Origin: Paraburkholderia acidisoli
Lineage (GTDB): Bacteria > Pseudomonadota > Gammaproteobacteria > Burkholderiales > Burkholderiaceae
Reading direction: 5' to 3'
NCBI RefSeq assembly: GCF_009789675.1
Contig: NZ_CP046915.1
Coordinates: 930,001-994,000 of the forward strand
Length of the DNA stretch: 64,000 nt
Shown here: piece by piece, positions 22,460 to 31,067 of the stretch
How positions within the stretch are numbered: position 1 is the first letter of the stretch
Layout of the letters: every line of letters begins with the position of its first letter
The notes under the pieces: model-generated
Told to the model about the DNA's origin: nothing
Database searches by the model: none
What the model saw: only the letters and a program-made list of their open reading frames with translations
Program-made: the position numbers and the translations under genes

Positions 22460-24304
22460 ATGAGTTCGATCGACTTGACGACGCCTCCCAACGTGCAATG
22501 CCCCGGCTGGCAGGGCGAAATGGCGCAGCGTATCGCCGCGTTCGACTGGAGCGGTACGTCGCTCGGCCGGCGCGAGACGTGGTCGCCGAGTCTCGTCGCC
22601 GCGGTGCAGTTGCTGCTCGCCTCGCCGTCCCCGCTCGTCATGCTGTGGGGGCAGGAAGGCTCGATGATTTACAACGACGCCTATGCCGTGTTCGCGGGCG
22701 GCCGCCATCCGTTTCTGCTCGGCAAGCCGGTGGAAGTGGGCTGGCCCGAGGTGGCGTCGTTCAATCGCAACGTGGTGGATACCTGTCTCGCGGGCGGCAC
22801 GCTCACGTTCAAGGACAAGCAACTCGTGCTGTATCGCGAGGGCAGCGCCGAAGACGTGTGGATGGACCTGAGCTACAGCCCCGTGATCGAGGACGACGGC
22901 CGGCCCGCGGGCGTGATCGCCATCGTCTTCGAAACCACGGAAAAGATTCTCGCGGAGAAGAAGCGTCAGCAGGCCGAAGAGGCGCTGCTGCAACTCACGC
23001 AAACGCTCGAGCACCGCGTGGCGACCGAAGTGAGCGCGCGCGTTTCGATGGAAGAGCGCCTGCGCCAGGCGCAGAAGCTCGAAGCGATCGGCAGTCTCAC
23101 GGGCGGCGTGGCGCACGACTTCAACAACGTGCTGCAGGTCATCTCCGCGAATCTGCAACTCATCGAACTGGCGACGAAAAGCAACGAGGCGCTGCAACGG
23201 CGCGTGGCCGCGGTGGGCACGGCCGTGGCGCGCGGCGCGAAGCTCGCCTCGCAACTGCTCGCGTTCGCGCGGCGCCAGCCGCTCGCGCCCGCCGTGTTGC
23301 GGCCCACCGAACTGGTGGACGGCATGAGCGAAATGTTGCGCCGCACTTTGCCCGAAACCATCGCGCTCGATATTCCCGTGCGCGACGACGCCTGGAATAT
23401 CTACGCCGATCGCAACCAGCTCGAAAGCGCGCTGCTCAATCTCGTGATCAATTCGCGCGACGCGATTCAGGCCACGGGATCGATCGCCATTCGCATCGAC
23501 AACGTCGACGCGCAACGCGACGCGCGCGCCACTCATGCGGGCGTGCCGCCGGGCGAGTACGTGCGGCTCTCGGTGGGTGACACCGGCAGCGGCATGCCCA
23601 CGCACGTGAAGGCGCGCGTGTTCGAGCCGTTCTTCACGACCAAGGCGGAAGGCAAGGGCACGGGGCTCGGCTTGAGCATGGTGTTCGGTTTCGTCTCGCA
23701 GAGCGCGGGCTTCGTCGACATTCAAAGCGCAGAAGGCGAGGGCACGGCCGTCGACCTGTATTTTCCGCGCAGTCTCGCCGCGGAACCGCGCGCGCCGCAG
23801 TCAGCGGTATCGAGAGAGATTCGCGGCGGCGAAACGATCCTCGTGGTCGAAGACGACGCCGGCGTGCGCATTGCCGCCATCGACATGCTCGCGCAGCTCG
23901 GCTACAAGGTGCTCTCCGCGCAGGACGGCGACGCCGCGCTCGCGATCGTGCAAAGCGGCCAGCATATCGACCTGCTGTTCACCGACGTGGTGATGCCGGG
24001 GACCGTGCGCAGCAGCGAACTCGCGCGCATCGCGAGCGGGTCGCCGTACAACGCGCGCGTGCTGTTCGCCTCGGGCTACACGCGCGACATCATCTTCCAC
24101 GACGGCAAGCTCGACGAGGGCGTGGCGCTCATCGGCAAGCCGTACCGGCTGGACGACCTCGCCAGCGCCGTGCGCGACGCGCTCGAAGCCGCGCATGCCG
24201 TGCCTTCCGTGGCGCCGCGCGCGAACGAGGAACAGGTGGCGGCGCAGACCCAAACCCAAGCGCAGACGCCAACCCCGCCGCCGCAATCGCACGCGGCGGG
24301 CTGA
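22460..24304 (+). CDS. Hybrid sensor histidine kinase with PAS and receiver domains
   Basis: A 614-residue cytosolic kinase from ATG 22460. A longer version reading back to about 22331 is possible but lacks protein-like features. Domains: PAS-like sensor (about 40-170; WGQEGSMIYNDAYAVFAGGR, then VWMDLSYSPVIEDDGRPAGV), a short coiled coil, HisKA with phospho-acceptor His219 in LTGGVAHDFNNVLQ, HATPase (ESALLNLVINSRDA, VGDTGSGMP, GTGLGLSMV), and a C-terminal receiver (ILVVEDDAGVR, LLFTDVVMPG, LIGKPYR). There are no membrane segments. The C-terminus has a Gln/Thr-rich tail (about 30 residues; QTQTQAQTPTPPPQ). With the preceding receiver it forms a compact two-component pair. Confidence 0.92.
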   Translation: MSSIDLTTPPNVQCPGWQGEMAQRIAAFDWSGTSLGRRETWSPSLVAAVQLLLASPSPLVMLWGQEGSMIYNDAYAVFAGGRHPFLLGKPVEVGWPEVASFNRNVVDTCLAGGTLTFKDKQLVLYREGSAEDVWMDLSYSPVIEDDGRPAGVIAIVFETTEKILAEKKRQQAEEALLQLTQTLEHRVATEVSARVSMEERLRQAQKLEAIGSLTGGVAHDFNNVLQVISANLQLIELATKSNEALQRRVAAVGTAVARGAKLASQLLAFARRQPLAPAVLRPTELVDGMSEMLRRTLPETIALDIPVRDDAWNIYADRNQLESALLNLVINSRDAIQATGSIAIRIDNVDAQRDARATHAGVPPGEYVRLSVGDTGSGMPTHVKARVFEPFFTTKAEGKGTGLGLSMVFGFVSQSAGFVDIQSAEGEGTAVDLYFPRSLAAEPRAPQSAVSREIRGGETILVVEDDAGVRIAAIDMLAQLGYKVLSAQDGDAALAIVQSGQHIDLLFTDVVMPGTVRSSELARIASGSPYNARVLFASGYTRDIIFHDGKLDEGVALIGKPYRLDDLASAVRDALEAAHAVPSVAPRANEEQVAAQTQTQAQTPTPPPQSHAAG

Positions 24305-24328
24305 CGCGCAGCGCGCGGACGCATGCCA

Positions 24329-24778
24329 CTATTTCAGCGTGACCGCGAAGCCGCCGGGCGCGGTGGTGTGCAAGGCGCCGTCGTCGCCGGGTGTGACGGC
24401 CGCGCACCAGTGCTGGGTTTCCGCAGGCCAATGCACGGTGAGGCAATAATTGCCGCCAGCGTCGACGCTCCATTCCGCCTGCGCCGTCTTGCTGTGGCTT
24501 TTGCTGAAGCGCGCGTCGGCGAAACGCGTGACGAGCGCCGTGCCGTCGGCGTCGTTTTTCCAGCGCAACAGCAAGCCGCGGCTGTTCACATAACTGCCTT
24601 CCGTGCCGGCGATGCGTTTGACGAGCGCCTCGCGATCCAGAGACGTGGCCGACGCGGCATCCGTTTGCGCCGATGCCGCGAGCGGAGCGCCTGCCGCCGC
24701 CGCTGCGGCCACCCCGGCTACGACGCGCGCCATCGCATTGCCGCGACGCCCGCGGCGGCTTCCATTCGAATGTGACAT
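24329..24778 (-). CDS. Exported protein, possibly DUF995-like
   Basis: A 149-residue protein from ATG 24778 (alternative ATG 24733, MARVVAG). Signal peptide: basic SRRGRRGNAMAR, Ala-rich core, ASAQ cleavage. The mature protein has IAGTEGSYVNSRGLLLRWKN, GGNYCLTVHWPAETQHWCAA and a final FAVTLK strand. The Cys-x-WxC layout around a Trp-rich strand resembles small periplasmic DUF995-type lipocalin-like domains, but this is a pattern memory only. The gene converges on the histidine kinase gene, 24 bases apart. Confidence 0.65.
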   Translation of the reverse strand: MSHSNGSRRGRRGNAMARVVAGVAAAAAAGAPLAASAQTDAASATSLDREALVKRIAGTEGSYVNSRGLLLRWKNDADGTALVTRFADARFSKSHSKTAQAEWSVDAGGNYCLTVHWPAETQHWCAAVTPGDDGALHTTAPGGFAVTLK

Positions 24779-25193
24779 CGGCAGATTCCCGTGACGGGAG
24801 GCACCCGGTTGAACGACTCGACACGCACCACCCGCACCCTACGATGATTCGCGCCGCCGCGAAAGCCGTGGCAAACGCGGATCCCGCAGACGTTTCGGAC
24901 CACGGATCAATGGCCGATGCGTCGGGCGGCATTCTTCCGTGACACGCAAAAATCGTTGCGCGCGCATCGACCTCGCCATGCGCGTCGAGGACGCTGCGAG
25001 CGCCGAAGGGTGGCGCGGAAGCGGCCAAAGCCCGATAATGGCACGGTCGTCATGTGGAATCGCATAAATTCAAGCCGCATAAATCCGCATGCGACGATCC
25101 GCGCAGTTCGAGGCGGCGCCAGCGAGTTCGGGGACTCGCCATGCGTGCCGCCCGGCAGCCTTGCGCCATCGCGTCAGCCTCCCTGAATGCCGC
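24779..25193. other. Intergenic region, no supported gene
   Basis: Between the exported-protein gene and the GGDEF gene. Open frames here have no domain, plausible start or compositional support. No terminator or operator stands out. Confidence 0.4.
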
Positions 25194-26447
25194 ATGCCCG
25201 CGCTGAGGCCGGATTGCGGACGCCCGACGGTGTCGCCATTGAATAGTCCGAACGAAATTTACTCCTTGCCGCGCAGCCGCCTTGCGCGCTGGCTCGCGGC
25301 GCCGGGCGAGCAAACGCCGCGCGATATTCGCGTCGCGCTCGTCGGCACGTTGTTCGGAACCCTGCCGATTTTCTTCGGCGGCGTCTTCAACACCATCGCC
25401 GTGGCGGGTGTGCTCGTGCGGCGTCATCCCACGCTGCCGTTCAAGGTCTGGTTTTTCGCCGAAGTCACGGTGTGCGTGCTGCGCTTCATCGTGCTGCTGA
25501 TCTCGCGGCGCCGCGCGGCGGCGGGCCGGTCCACGCCCACCGATCTCTATCTGCTGCTTGCGCCGCTGTGGGGCGCGACGGTCGGCTACGGCGCCTTCGT
25601 GAGCGCGGTGAGCGGCGACTGGGTGGCGGCCACGCTGTCGTTTCTCTCGGCGGCGGCCATGGTGGGCGGCATCTGCTTTCGCAATTTCGCCGCGCCGCGT
25701 CTCGTCGCGGTCATGATCTTCCTCTCGCTCGGACCGTGCTGCCTGGGCGCGCTGGTCGCGCACGAACCGGTGCTGCTGCTCACGCTGCTGCAAATTCCGT
25801 TCTACCTGTTCGCGATGAGCGTGGCGGCGCAGCGCCTGAACGGCCTGCTCATCTCGACGATGAAGGCCGAGCGCGAGCACAGCCATCGCGCGCGCCACGA
25901 CGCGCTCACGGGCCTGCTCAACCGCGAAGGGTTGTTCCGCGCCGCGAATCGCGTGGGCTCGACGCCTATCGCGGCGGGCTCGACCGTGCTGTTCGTCGAC
26001 CTCGACGGCTTCAAACTCGTCAACGACGCGCACGGTCACGAAGCGGGCGACCTGCTGCTCGTGCAGGTCGCGCTGCGCCTGCGCTCGCTCGCGGGCAAGG
26101 ACGCGCTGATCGCGCGGATGGGCGGCGACGAGTTCGTCATCATCGACTGTCCTTCCGTGCGGCCCGCGCATGAACTCGCGGCGCTCGTGACCGAAGCGAT
26201 CGAGCGGCCGTTCGACCTCGCGCCCGGCTTGCTGGTCAAGGTCGGTGCGAGCGTCGGGCTGGCCACGGTGACCGAGGCCTCCGCCGACGTCGATCAGGTG
26301 CTGCGTCACGCCGACATGGCGATGTACGCGGCCAAACGCCAGAAAGCGTTCGCGCGCCGGCACGCGGAAACGGCGGGGAAGACGGCCGACGGCGTGGCCG
26401 CGTCACCGCTTTCGTCCTCGTATTTGTCGCCGGAACAAGGCGATTAG
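25194..26447 (+). CDS. Membrane-bound GGDEF diguanylate cyclase
   Basis: A 417-residue protein from ATG 25194; GTG 25230 is an alternative start and neither has a strong ribosome binding site. Five to six hydrophobic segments occupy the N-terminal half (for example IRVALVGTLFGTLPIFFGGV, LPFKVWFFAEVTVCVLRFIV). The cyclase domain is DALTGLLNREGLFRAAN, FVDLDGFKLVNDAHGHEAGD, and RMGGDEFVII with an intact active site. No RxxD inhibitory site is visible in the expected position upstream of GGDEF. Probable product: cyclic di-GMP, in response to a membrane signal. The N-terminal sensor is a compact helical bundle I cannot name. It is transcribed alone. Confidence 0.9.
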   Translation: MPALRPDCGRPTVSPLNSPNEIYSLPRSRLARWLAAPGEQTPRDIRVALVGTLFGTLPIFFGGVFNTIAVAGVLVRRHPTLPFKVWFFAEVTVCVLRFIVLLISRRRAAAGRSTPTDLYLLLAPLWGATVGYGAFVSAVSGDWVAATLSFLSAAAMVGGICFRNFAAPRLVAVMIFLSLGPCCLGALVAHEPVLLLTLLQIPFYLFAMSVAAQRLNGLLISTMKAEREHSHRARHDALTGLLNREGLFRAANRVGSTPIAAGSTVLFVDLDGFKLVNDAHGHEAGDLLLVQVALRLRSLAGKDALIARMGGDEFVIIDCPSVRPAHELAALVTEAIERPFDLAPGLLVKVGASVGLATVTEASADVDQVLRHADMAMYAAKRQKAFARRHAETAGKTADGVAASPLSSSYLSPEQGD

Positions 26448-26847
26448 CCGGCCGCTTCAAGGGTTTGGAACGGGCTTTAAAGCGCGCGAGTTAAATCGTT
26501 TCTTGCACGAAAACGTTTGCAGAATTCGAATGACGCTGGAATCGCGCAAGACCGAACCGGTAATACGGCGCAAAGGCGCTCCCTTGCGAAGTCGTTCATA
26601 CGGTATTGCATTTGCTTATCGCCACGGGACTGCGTCGCCCCGCTTCGCATAAACATGACTAAAGCGGGAGAATTCGTGCAAGCCTTATCCAGCAAGGCTT
26701 GGCGAGCCATACGCCGCAGCGGCACACGGGGTTTAAACGCGTTGCGCACGCGCAGACACGCATCGCATCTGGTTAACCCGTGCTGGATTTGGGGGCGCGC
26801 CATCTTTATCGTCGTGCGAATTCCGCTTTGAATCAAGGATCAATCGC
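26448..26847. other. AT-richer intergenic region, no supported gene
   Basis: 400 bases between the GGDEF gene and the substrate-binding protein gene. Open frames on both strands have no recognisable content. Several TTTAAA motifs occur (26476, 26733 area). AAGGAT just before 26848 serves the next gene. Confidence 0.4.
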
Positions 26848-27558
26848 ATGACCCAACATTCGCCGTTGACCGGCATTTCTTCGATGGCAACGCGGCTCGT
26901 GCTGGCCGATCTCGTGCAGGCCTGGCAGGCGCAGGGCGGCGCACCGGTGCAGATCGAATCGGTGGGCGGCGTGGAAGCCGCGCGCCGCGTGACGGAGGGC
27001 GAAGCGTTCGATCTCGTGATCCTCGCCGACGACGCGCTCGCGAAGCTCGCCAGCGCCGGTCACGTCGATCTGGCCACGCGCGTGGATCTCGCGCGTTCGG
27101 CCATCGCGTTCGCCGTGCGCGCGGGTACGCCGCATCCCGACCTGAGCCGCGACGAAGCCGTGCGCGCCGCCGTGCTCGCCGCGCGGCGCGTGGGTTATTC
27201 GACCGGCCCGAGCGGCACGCATCTCTCGAAGCTGCTGGAGCGCTGGGGCATTGCGCAGGAGATGGCGTCGCGCCTCGTGCAGGCGCGCCCGGGCGTGCCC
27301 GTGGCGTCGCTCGTCGCGCAAGGCGAGGTCGATCTGGGCCTGCAGCAGGTCAGCGAACTCGTGAACGTGGATGGCGTGGAGATCGTGGCGGCGCTGCCAG
27401 CCACGGTGCAACGCGTGACGACGTTTTCGGCGGCCTGCGCGGCCACCTCGCCCGAGGCGCGCCGCGCGCTGGCGGCCGCTTTCCTCGCGTTTGCCGCCGC
27501 CCCCGCGAACGACGCGATTCGCGAGCGTCACGGCATGGAGGCGCCGCTGCGCGCGTGA
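26848..27558 (+). CDS. ModA-like substrate-binding domain protein without signal peptide
   Basis: A 236-residue type-2 periplasmic-binding fold of the molybdate-binding (ModA) superfamily. AAGGATCAATCGC precedes ATG 26848. Landmarks: SSMATRLVLADLVQAWQA, DLVILADDALAKLASAGHVD, VGYSTGPSGTHLSKLLERWG, and VDLGLQQVSELVNVDGVEIV. The usual secretory signal is missing: the sequence starts directly with the first helix. It may act in the cytosol as a ligand-binding sensor or be a misannotated-start case, though no upstream in-frame signal peptide is visible. No ABC permease or ATPase is adjacent. Confidence 0.75.
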   Translation: MTQHSPLTGISSMATRLVLADLVQAWQAQGGAPVQIESVGGVEAARRVTEGEAFDLVILADDALAKLASAGHVDLATRVDLARSAIAFAVRAGTPHPDLSRDEAVRAAVLAARRVGYSTGPSGTHLSKLLERWGIAQEMASRLVQARPGVPVASLVAQGEVDLGLQQVSELVNVDGVEIVAALPATVQRVTTFSAACAATSPEARRALAAAFLAFAAAPANDAIRERHGMEAPLRA

Positions 27559-27590
27559 ACGGCGCGTGTGGCGGGTGGTGTGCGGCAAGC

Positions 27591-27659
27591 GGCGCGCGGC
27601 AAGCGGTGCGCGACTAGCGGCGCGCGGCAAGCGGTGCGCGACCAGCGGTGCGCGGCAAG
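27591..27659. repeat. 28-bp tandem repeat, about 2.5 copies
   Basis: Copy 1 (27591-27618) and copy 2 (27619-27646) differ by one base (CGACTAGC versus CGACCAGC). A partial copy covers 27647-27659, with one change at its third base, and a degenerate half-copy precedes copy 1. It sits between the convergent substrate-binding and DsbA-like genes, outside coding sequence. Confidence 0.85.
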
Positions 27660-27679
27660 GGTACGTTTGCTGAAAGCCG

Positions 27680-28255
27680 TTATCGCAGCAGCGCGGCCCA
27701 CGCGGACACGTCGTCGCCACTGCTGATTTTCGGATCGGCGAGACCGTCGACCATGAAGGTCGGCGAAACGTGAATGCCGTTTTGGCGCGCGTATTTCGCG
27801 TGCCATTTGATCTCGCGATCGAGATCGGGAATTTCGAACGCCTCGCGCAGTGCCACGCCGCTGTACTGCTCGATGCGCGCGATGATGTCGTTGGGCGTGG
27901 CGTCGCGGTTCGCGCCGCCGCAGTGGTGCGTGAACTCGAACGCTTCGCGATGCGCCGCCACGGCCGCCATCACCTGCTTCGCTGCTTCCTTGCCGCCCGG
28001 CAAGGTGGAGGCCGCGAGAATGCAGCGCACGATCACGCCCGAATACATATGCCACGGCTGCGATTGCAGGCGGATCTTCACGGTGATGTTATCCGCGCCC
28101 GCTTCCTGCAACAGCGCGTCGATCTTGTTGAAGGCGCGCACCGAGTACGGGCAGGTGGGTTCGAGAAACATTTCGAACACGCGCGGGCCGTGGCCCCATG
28201 TGAGCGCGTCGGCTTTCCATGCGGGCGTGGCGGCGGAATGCGGGGTCATGGGCAT
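27680..28255 (-). CDS. DsbA-like thioredoxin-fold protein with single active-site Cys
   Basis: A 191-residue cytosolic thioredoxin-fold protein. GAGGACC precedes start 28255. No signal peptide. The strand VFEMFLEPTCPYSVRAFNKI carries a C-P-Y-S motif (Cys35), so only one cysteine is at the active site, which suits a glutathione-dependent or monothiol role rather than oxidation of disulfides. A helical insert follows (about 75-140), then the cis-Pro loop HVSPTFMVDGLADPKISSGD. Related DsbA-family thioredoxins include isomerases of the FrnE/HCCA type. No partner gene is adjacent. Confidence 0.82.
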   Translation of the reverse strand: MPMTPHSAATPAWKADALTWGHGPRVFEMFLEPTCPYSVRAFNKIDALLQEAGADNITVKIRLQSQPWHMYSGVIVRCILAASTLPGGKEAAKQVMAAVAAHREAFEFTHHCGGANRDATPNDIIARIEQYSGVALREAFEIPDLDREIKWHAKYARQNGIHVSPTFMVDGLADPKISSGDDVSAWAALLR

Positions 28256-28390
28256 CGGTCCTCGTTGAATGTCGCTCGGTCGTGGCAACGAACGGAGGGC
28301 AGTATCGCATGGGGGGCGCGATCGAGTCGCGGCTCGCACATCGAGCGCGCGTTTCGAATTCTTTCTATGTCGTGCGTGCCTCGATAAGCC

Positions 28391-28478
28391 GATACTGGCT
28401 AAGTCGAATGCGCCTCCGTATTCGACAGACTGATCGGTATTTCCGTACCTTTTTGCCCCGCTTTCGCGGGGCTTTTTT
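28391..28478 (+). ncRNA. Candidate small RNA with CCTCC-loop hairpin
   Basis: A plus-strand segment with two stem-loops and no gene to serve. Hairpin 1 pairs GTCGAAT (28403-28409) with ATTCGAC (28420-28426); its ten-base loop GCGCCTCCGT exposes CCTCC, complementary to Shine-Dalgarno sequences. Hairpin 2 is a perfect intrinsic terminator (28455-28478). Both flanking genes are on the minus strand, and the terminator points on the plus strand, so it must end a plus-strand transcript arising in this gap. The 5' end is a guess from a weak TTCTTT/GATAAG promoter pair (28359-28388). Size about 85-90 bases. Inferred, not demonstrated. Confidence 0.5.
28455..28478 (+). terminator. Rho-independent terminator facing plus strand
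   Basis: Stem GCCCCGC (28455-28461) and GCGGGGC (28466-28472), loop TTTC, followed by six T (28473-28478). On the minus strand it would have A-runs on both sides and so would not terminate. Confidence 0.88.
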
Positions 28479-28517
28479 ATCGGGCGGAGAATTCGCCATT
28501 GACGCCGCTCATCGGCA

Positions 28518-30512
28518 CTATTTCGATACGAACGGCGAAGCGAGCATGGCTTGGGTGACGGGCGCCGCCGTGGCCGTTGTGCCCGCGGCGACCGCGGGCG
28601 TCCACCGGTACACCACGAGATTCGAGCCGTTGTAATTGTCTTTCGTCACCACGTATTCGCCGCTCGCGCGCTGGAACGAACGCAGACCGTACATCGAATC
28701 GACATCGTTGCCCACGTACACCGCATTGGGATTGCTATTGGTGAAGGTCGTGTCGAGCTTGCCGGTGGTGAGATTGAACGCGTCGATATTGGGCACCGTG
28801 TGCACATAACCCACGAACAGTTCGTTGCCGCTTGCCGTAATCGATTTCGGATTCGCGCCCGAAATGGTAATGACAGGGTTCGGCGTGCCCGTATTGCCCG
28901 CGAGCCAGCCGTGATACACCTCCACGCGCGAGCCCACGGCGGTCCAGTCGGTATTGCCGGTGATACCCTGCGCGAGAATCATCGTGTCGCTTTCCGGCAG
29001 ATAGATGATGCGCGTGAGTTGCGAGATCGTGCGCGGGATTGGCGTGGTCTTCGGCGTGCCCCAGACGGGTTGGCCGCTCGCGTCGAAGCCGGTGAGCGGG
29101 TAATGCGAAATCACGTTGGTCTTGTCGAGACCGGCCCAGATATCGCCTTTGCTGTCGAGGCAAAAACCGTCGCGCACACGGGCGGTCGTATTGAACGCGG
29201 CGCCCGGCATCGTCGCATCGGGAATCGCGATATAGCCGCTTTGCGGATTGAAGTGGAAGAAGTAGAACGTGTCGGGATTCTGGCTGGCCGCAACGAGAAT
29301 GCGATGACCGTTCACATAGGCCACTTGCGCGAAATGTTCGCCGCGCTCGTGATCGGCGAGATTGATGCGCGGGTCGGACGGGTACGTGACGGGGTCGATC
29401 GTATTGGCCACGAAGGTGCCACCGGCCGCGCCCGCATACACGTGCGTGCCGCCGTAAAACAGCACGCCGTCGGTGCCGGGGTCGGGGGCGCCGTTGCCTT
29501 CGAAATTCAGCGACTGCAATTTCCAGCGCAAATAACCGCTGCCGTCGTACGCGTGAATATCGGTGCCGCCGTCGCGGCCCAGATCCCACGAGCCGCCCCA
29601 TGGGTTGTTGAGCACGTAAAGATTGCCGGCCGAATCCTTGCCGATCCCCGCCACGCGCGTGAAGCGCTTGTCGCCCACCTGGCCCTTGAGGCCTGTGGCC
29701 GTGTTCAGATAACCGCCCTTGACGCCGAACGTGCCGGTGGCGATCGGTGCGCCCGCAACGTTGTACAGCTTGATGTTCATGTCGGGACCGGAGTCGCCGA
29801 TCATCAATTGCGCCGTTTGCGTGTCGAAATAGAGCGACGATGGCCGCGCGGTCGCGCCGAGTTGAATCGTGTTGCGCTTGTCGCCGTTCGGACCGAATTC
29901 GACCACGGCACCCGCGCTCTTTTGCGCGACCCAGAGGTTGCCGGCCGCGTCCACGGCGAGCGCGCCCGGTCCCGCAATGCCGATATCGCGTTGCCACACG
30001 CCCGCGGTCGTGAACACGCGCACGCGGTTGCCGGGGAAGTCACTGGCATAGAGCAGCGAGCCCGCGGTGGCGAGACCGGTCACGACGTCGGCGAGCCGTT
30101 CGGTGGTCGTGTCGCTCACGCTGATGAGCAGATCGCGCGCACGGCTCGTGCGGTTGTAGCGTCCGACCTTGCCACTGCCGTACGTGCTGTTGAATTGCAT
30201 GGCGACGAACAGCGAGCTGGTGTTGCCCGTGATCGCGCCGCCCTGAAAGTCGCCGTGGCCGCCGATCGAGCCGAGGCTTTGACCGTTCTGATAGAGCGCG
30301 ATGCCGCCTTCGTTTTCGTCCCACATCGACGACGTATAGATCACGCCTTCGGGCGCGACCCACATCGAGCGGGCCACGCTGCCCACGCGCGTGGCGTTGC
30401 TGCCGTAGCTGTTCGCCAGCCAGTCCGTTGAATATTGCGCTTCGCACACGGGCGCGAGCGCCGCCGTGAGCGCGACCGCGAGGCTCGCGGCGCAGAGTCG
30501 TTTCACAACCAT
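28518..30512 (-). CDS. Secreted beta-propeller (NHL-like) protein
   Basis: A 664-residue exported protein with signal peptide MVVKRLCAASLAVALTAALA ending CEAQ. Repeated blade-like segments follow: GPGALAVDAAGNLWVAQKSA, RVAGIGKDSAGNLYVLNNPW, FCLDSKGDIWAGLDKT. The D-x-x-G-N-L-x-V core is the NHL/SMP-30-type propeller repeat, here in at least six blades. The mid-section (WGGSWDLGRDGGTDIHAYDG) and DPGTDGVLFYGGTHVYAGAA suggest ligand-binding loops. No catalytic motif or anchor is seen. The role could be extracellular ligand binding or a dehydrogenase-like propeller without its cofactor sites. It is monocistronic. Confidence 0.8.
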   Translation of the reverse strand: MVVKRLCAASLAVALTAALAPVCEAQYSTDWLANSYGSNATRVGSVARSMWVAPEGVIYTSSMWDENEGGIALYQNGQSLGSIGGHGDFQGGAITGNTSSLFVAMQFNSTYGSGKVGRYNRTSRARDLLISVSDTTTERLADVVTGLATAGSLLYASDFPGNRVRVFTTAGVWQRDIGIAGPGALAVDAAGNLWVAQKSAGAVVEFGPNGDKRNTIQLGATARPSSLYFDTQTAQLMIGDSGPDMNIKLYNVAGAPIATGTFGVKGGYLNTATGLKGQVGDKRFTRVAGIGKDSAGNLYVLNNPWGGSWDLGRDGGTDIHAYDGSGYLRWKLQSLNFEGNGAPDPGTDGVLFYGGTHVYAGAAGGTFVANTIDPVTYPSDPRINLADHERGEHFAQVAYVNGHRILVAASQNPDTFYFFHFNPQSGYIAIPDATMPGAAFNTTARVRDGFCLDSKGDIWAGLDKTNVISHYPLTGFDASGQPVWGTPKTTPIPRTISQLTRIIYLPESDTMILAQGITGNTDWTAVGSRVEVYHGWLAGNTGTPNPVITISGANPKSITASGNELFVGYVHTVPNIDAFNLTTGKLDTTFTNSNPNAVYVGNDVDSMYGLRSFQRASGEYVVTKDNYNGSNLVVYRWTPAVAAGTTATAAPVTQAMLASPFVSK

Positions 30513-30826
30513 GAAAGAAAGATAATTCCGTTACACGTCACGCGCCGGGCGCGTGTTCGAGAGTCGCGGGGGAGCCATGTCCGCAAAGTGCAAGCCGGCC
30601 CTGACGATTCGAGCGTGGCGTCGGTCGCCCGTTGCGAGTGACGCGTCGAAATGGTGGGGATATCTCTGCGGGTTAACGGCAGGTATGGAGTGAATTGAAG
30701 CGAATTCTAAAAGGGTATGAATGGCGCTTTAAAAAGCACTAATGGCTTTCCTTTGCATGAATGCGCTTACGGGTATGCAAGCTGCGGCCATTCATCGCCA
30801 TTCATTCCAGCCAGGGGAATTGCATC
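30513..30826. promoter_or_regulatory. Divergent promoter region upstream of cytochrome bd operon
   Basis: 314 bases without a supported gene between the propeller gene and the small frames ahead of cydA. The segment 30650-30800 is AT-richer than its surroundings (AATTGAAGCGAATTC, GCTTTAAAAAGC) and is the likely promoter zone. I see no convincing FNR or ArcA-type box. Confidence 0.35.
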
Positions 30827-30982
30827 ATGACAGCGACGGACAATACCGAGGCGTTGCGCGGCGCGAGCGTGGACCCGCCTCATGCAGCCATGAATGCGAG
30901 CGCTGTCGACGCACCGAATCCGGTTTCGCGCGATAGTACGCGGGCGTACCGTTCTGGCGCCCTGCGTTCGGGAGTACCATGA
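30827..30982 (+). CDS. Possible 51-residue leader protein
   Basis: ATG 30827 is well placed after AGGGGAA (30813-30819). The product is hydrophilic (MTATDNTEALRGASVDPP onward), has no membrane segment and matches nothing I know. Its stop TGA overlaps the ATG of the next small frame (ATGA at 30979-30982), the usual sign of translational coupling. It could be a leader linked to expression of the oxidase operon, or a chance open frame. Confidence 0.35.
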   Translation: MTATDNTEALRGASVDPPHAAMNASAVDAPNPVSRDSTRAYRSGALRSGVP

Positions 30983-31038
30983 AGCGCATCGCAAAGCTGT
31001 TGCACCCGCTCGCGGCGCGGCACGCGCCCGGCGCTTAG
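30979..31038 (+). CDS. Possible 19-residue leader peptide before cydA
   Basis: This frame reads MKRIAKLLHPLAARHAPGA, overlapping the preceding small frame by ATGA and preceded by GGGAG at 30970-30974. It ends 29 bases before the cydA start. It is short, basic and amphipathic. The good initiation signals and arrangement make it worth noting, but there is no homology evidence. Confidence 0.3.
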   Translation: MKRIAKLLHPLAARHAPGA

Positions 31039-31067
31039 GCTCACATCTCACGCCCCGAGAGCCGCCT

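Noticed and set aside
21206..23725. 839-residue minus-strand open frame across the protease, receiver and kinase genes
   Set aside because: It runs antisense to three well-supported genes and contains no domain of its own.
28551..30431. 626-residue plus-strand open frame antisense to the beta-propeller
   Set aside because: Arg/His/Ala-rich with no motif; the minus strand has a signal peptide and propeller repeats.
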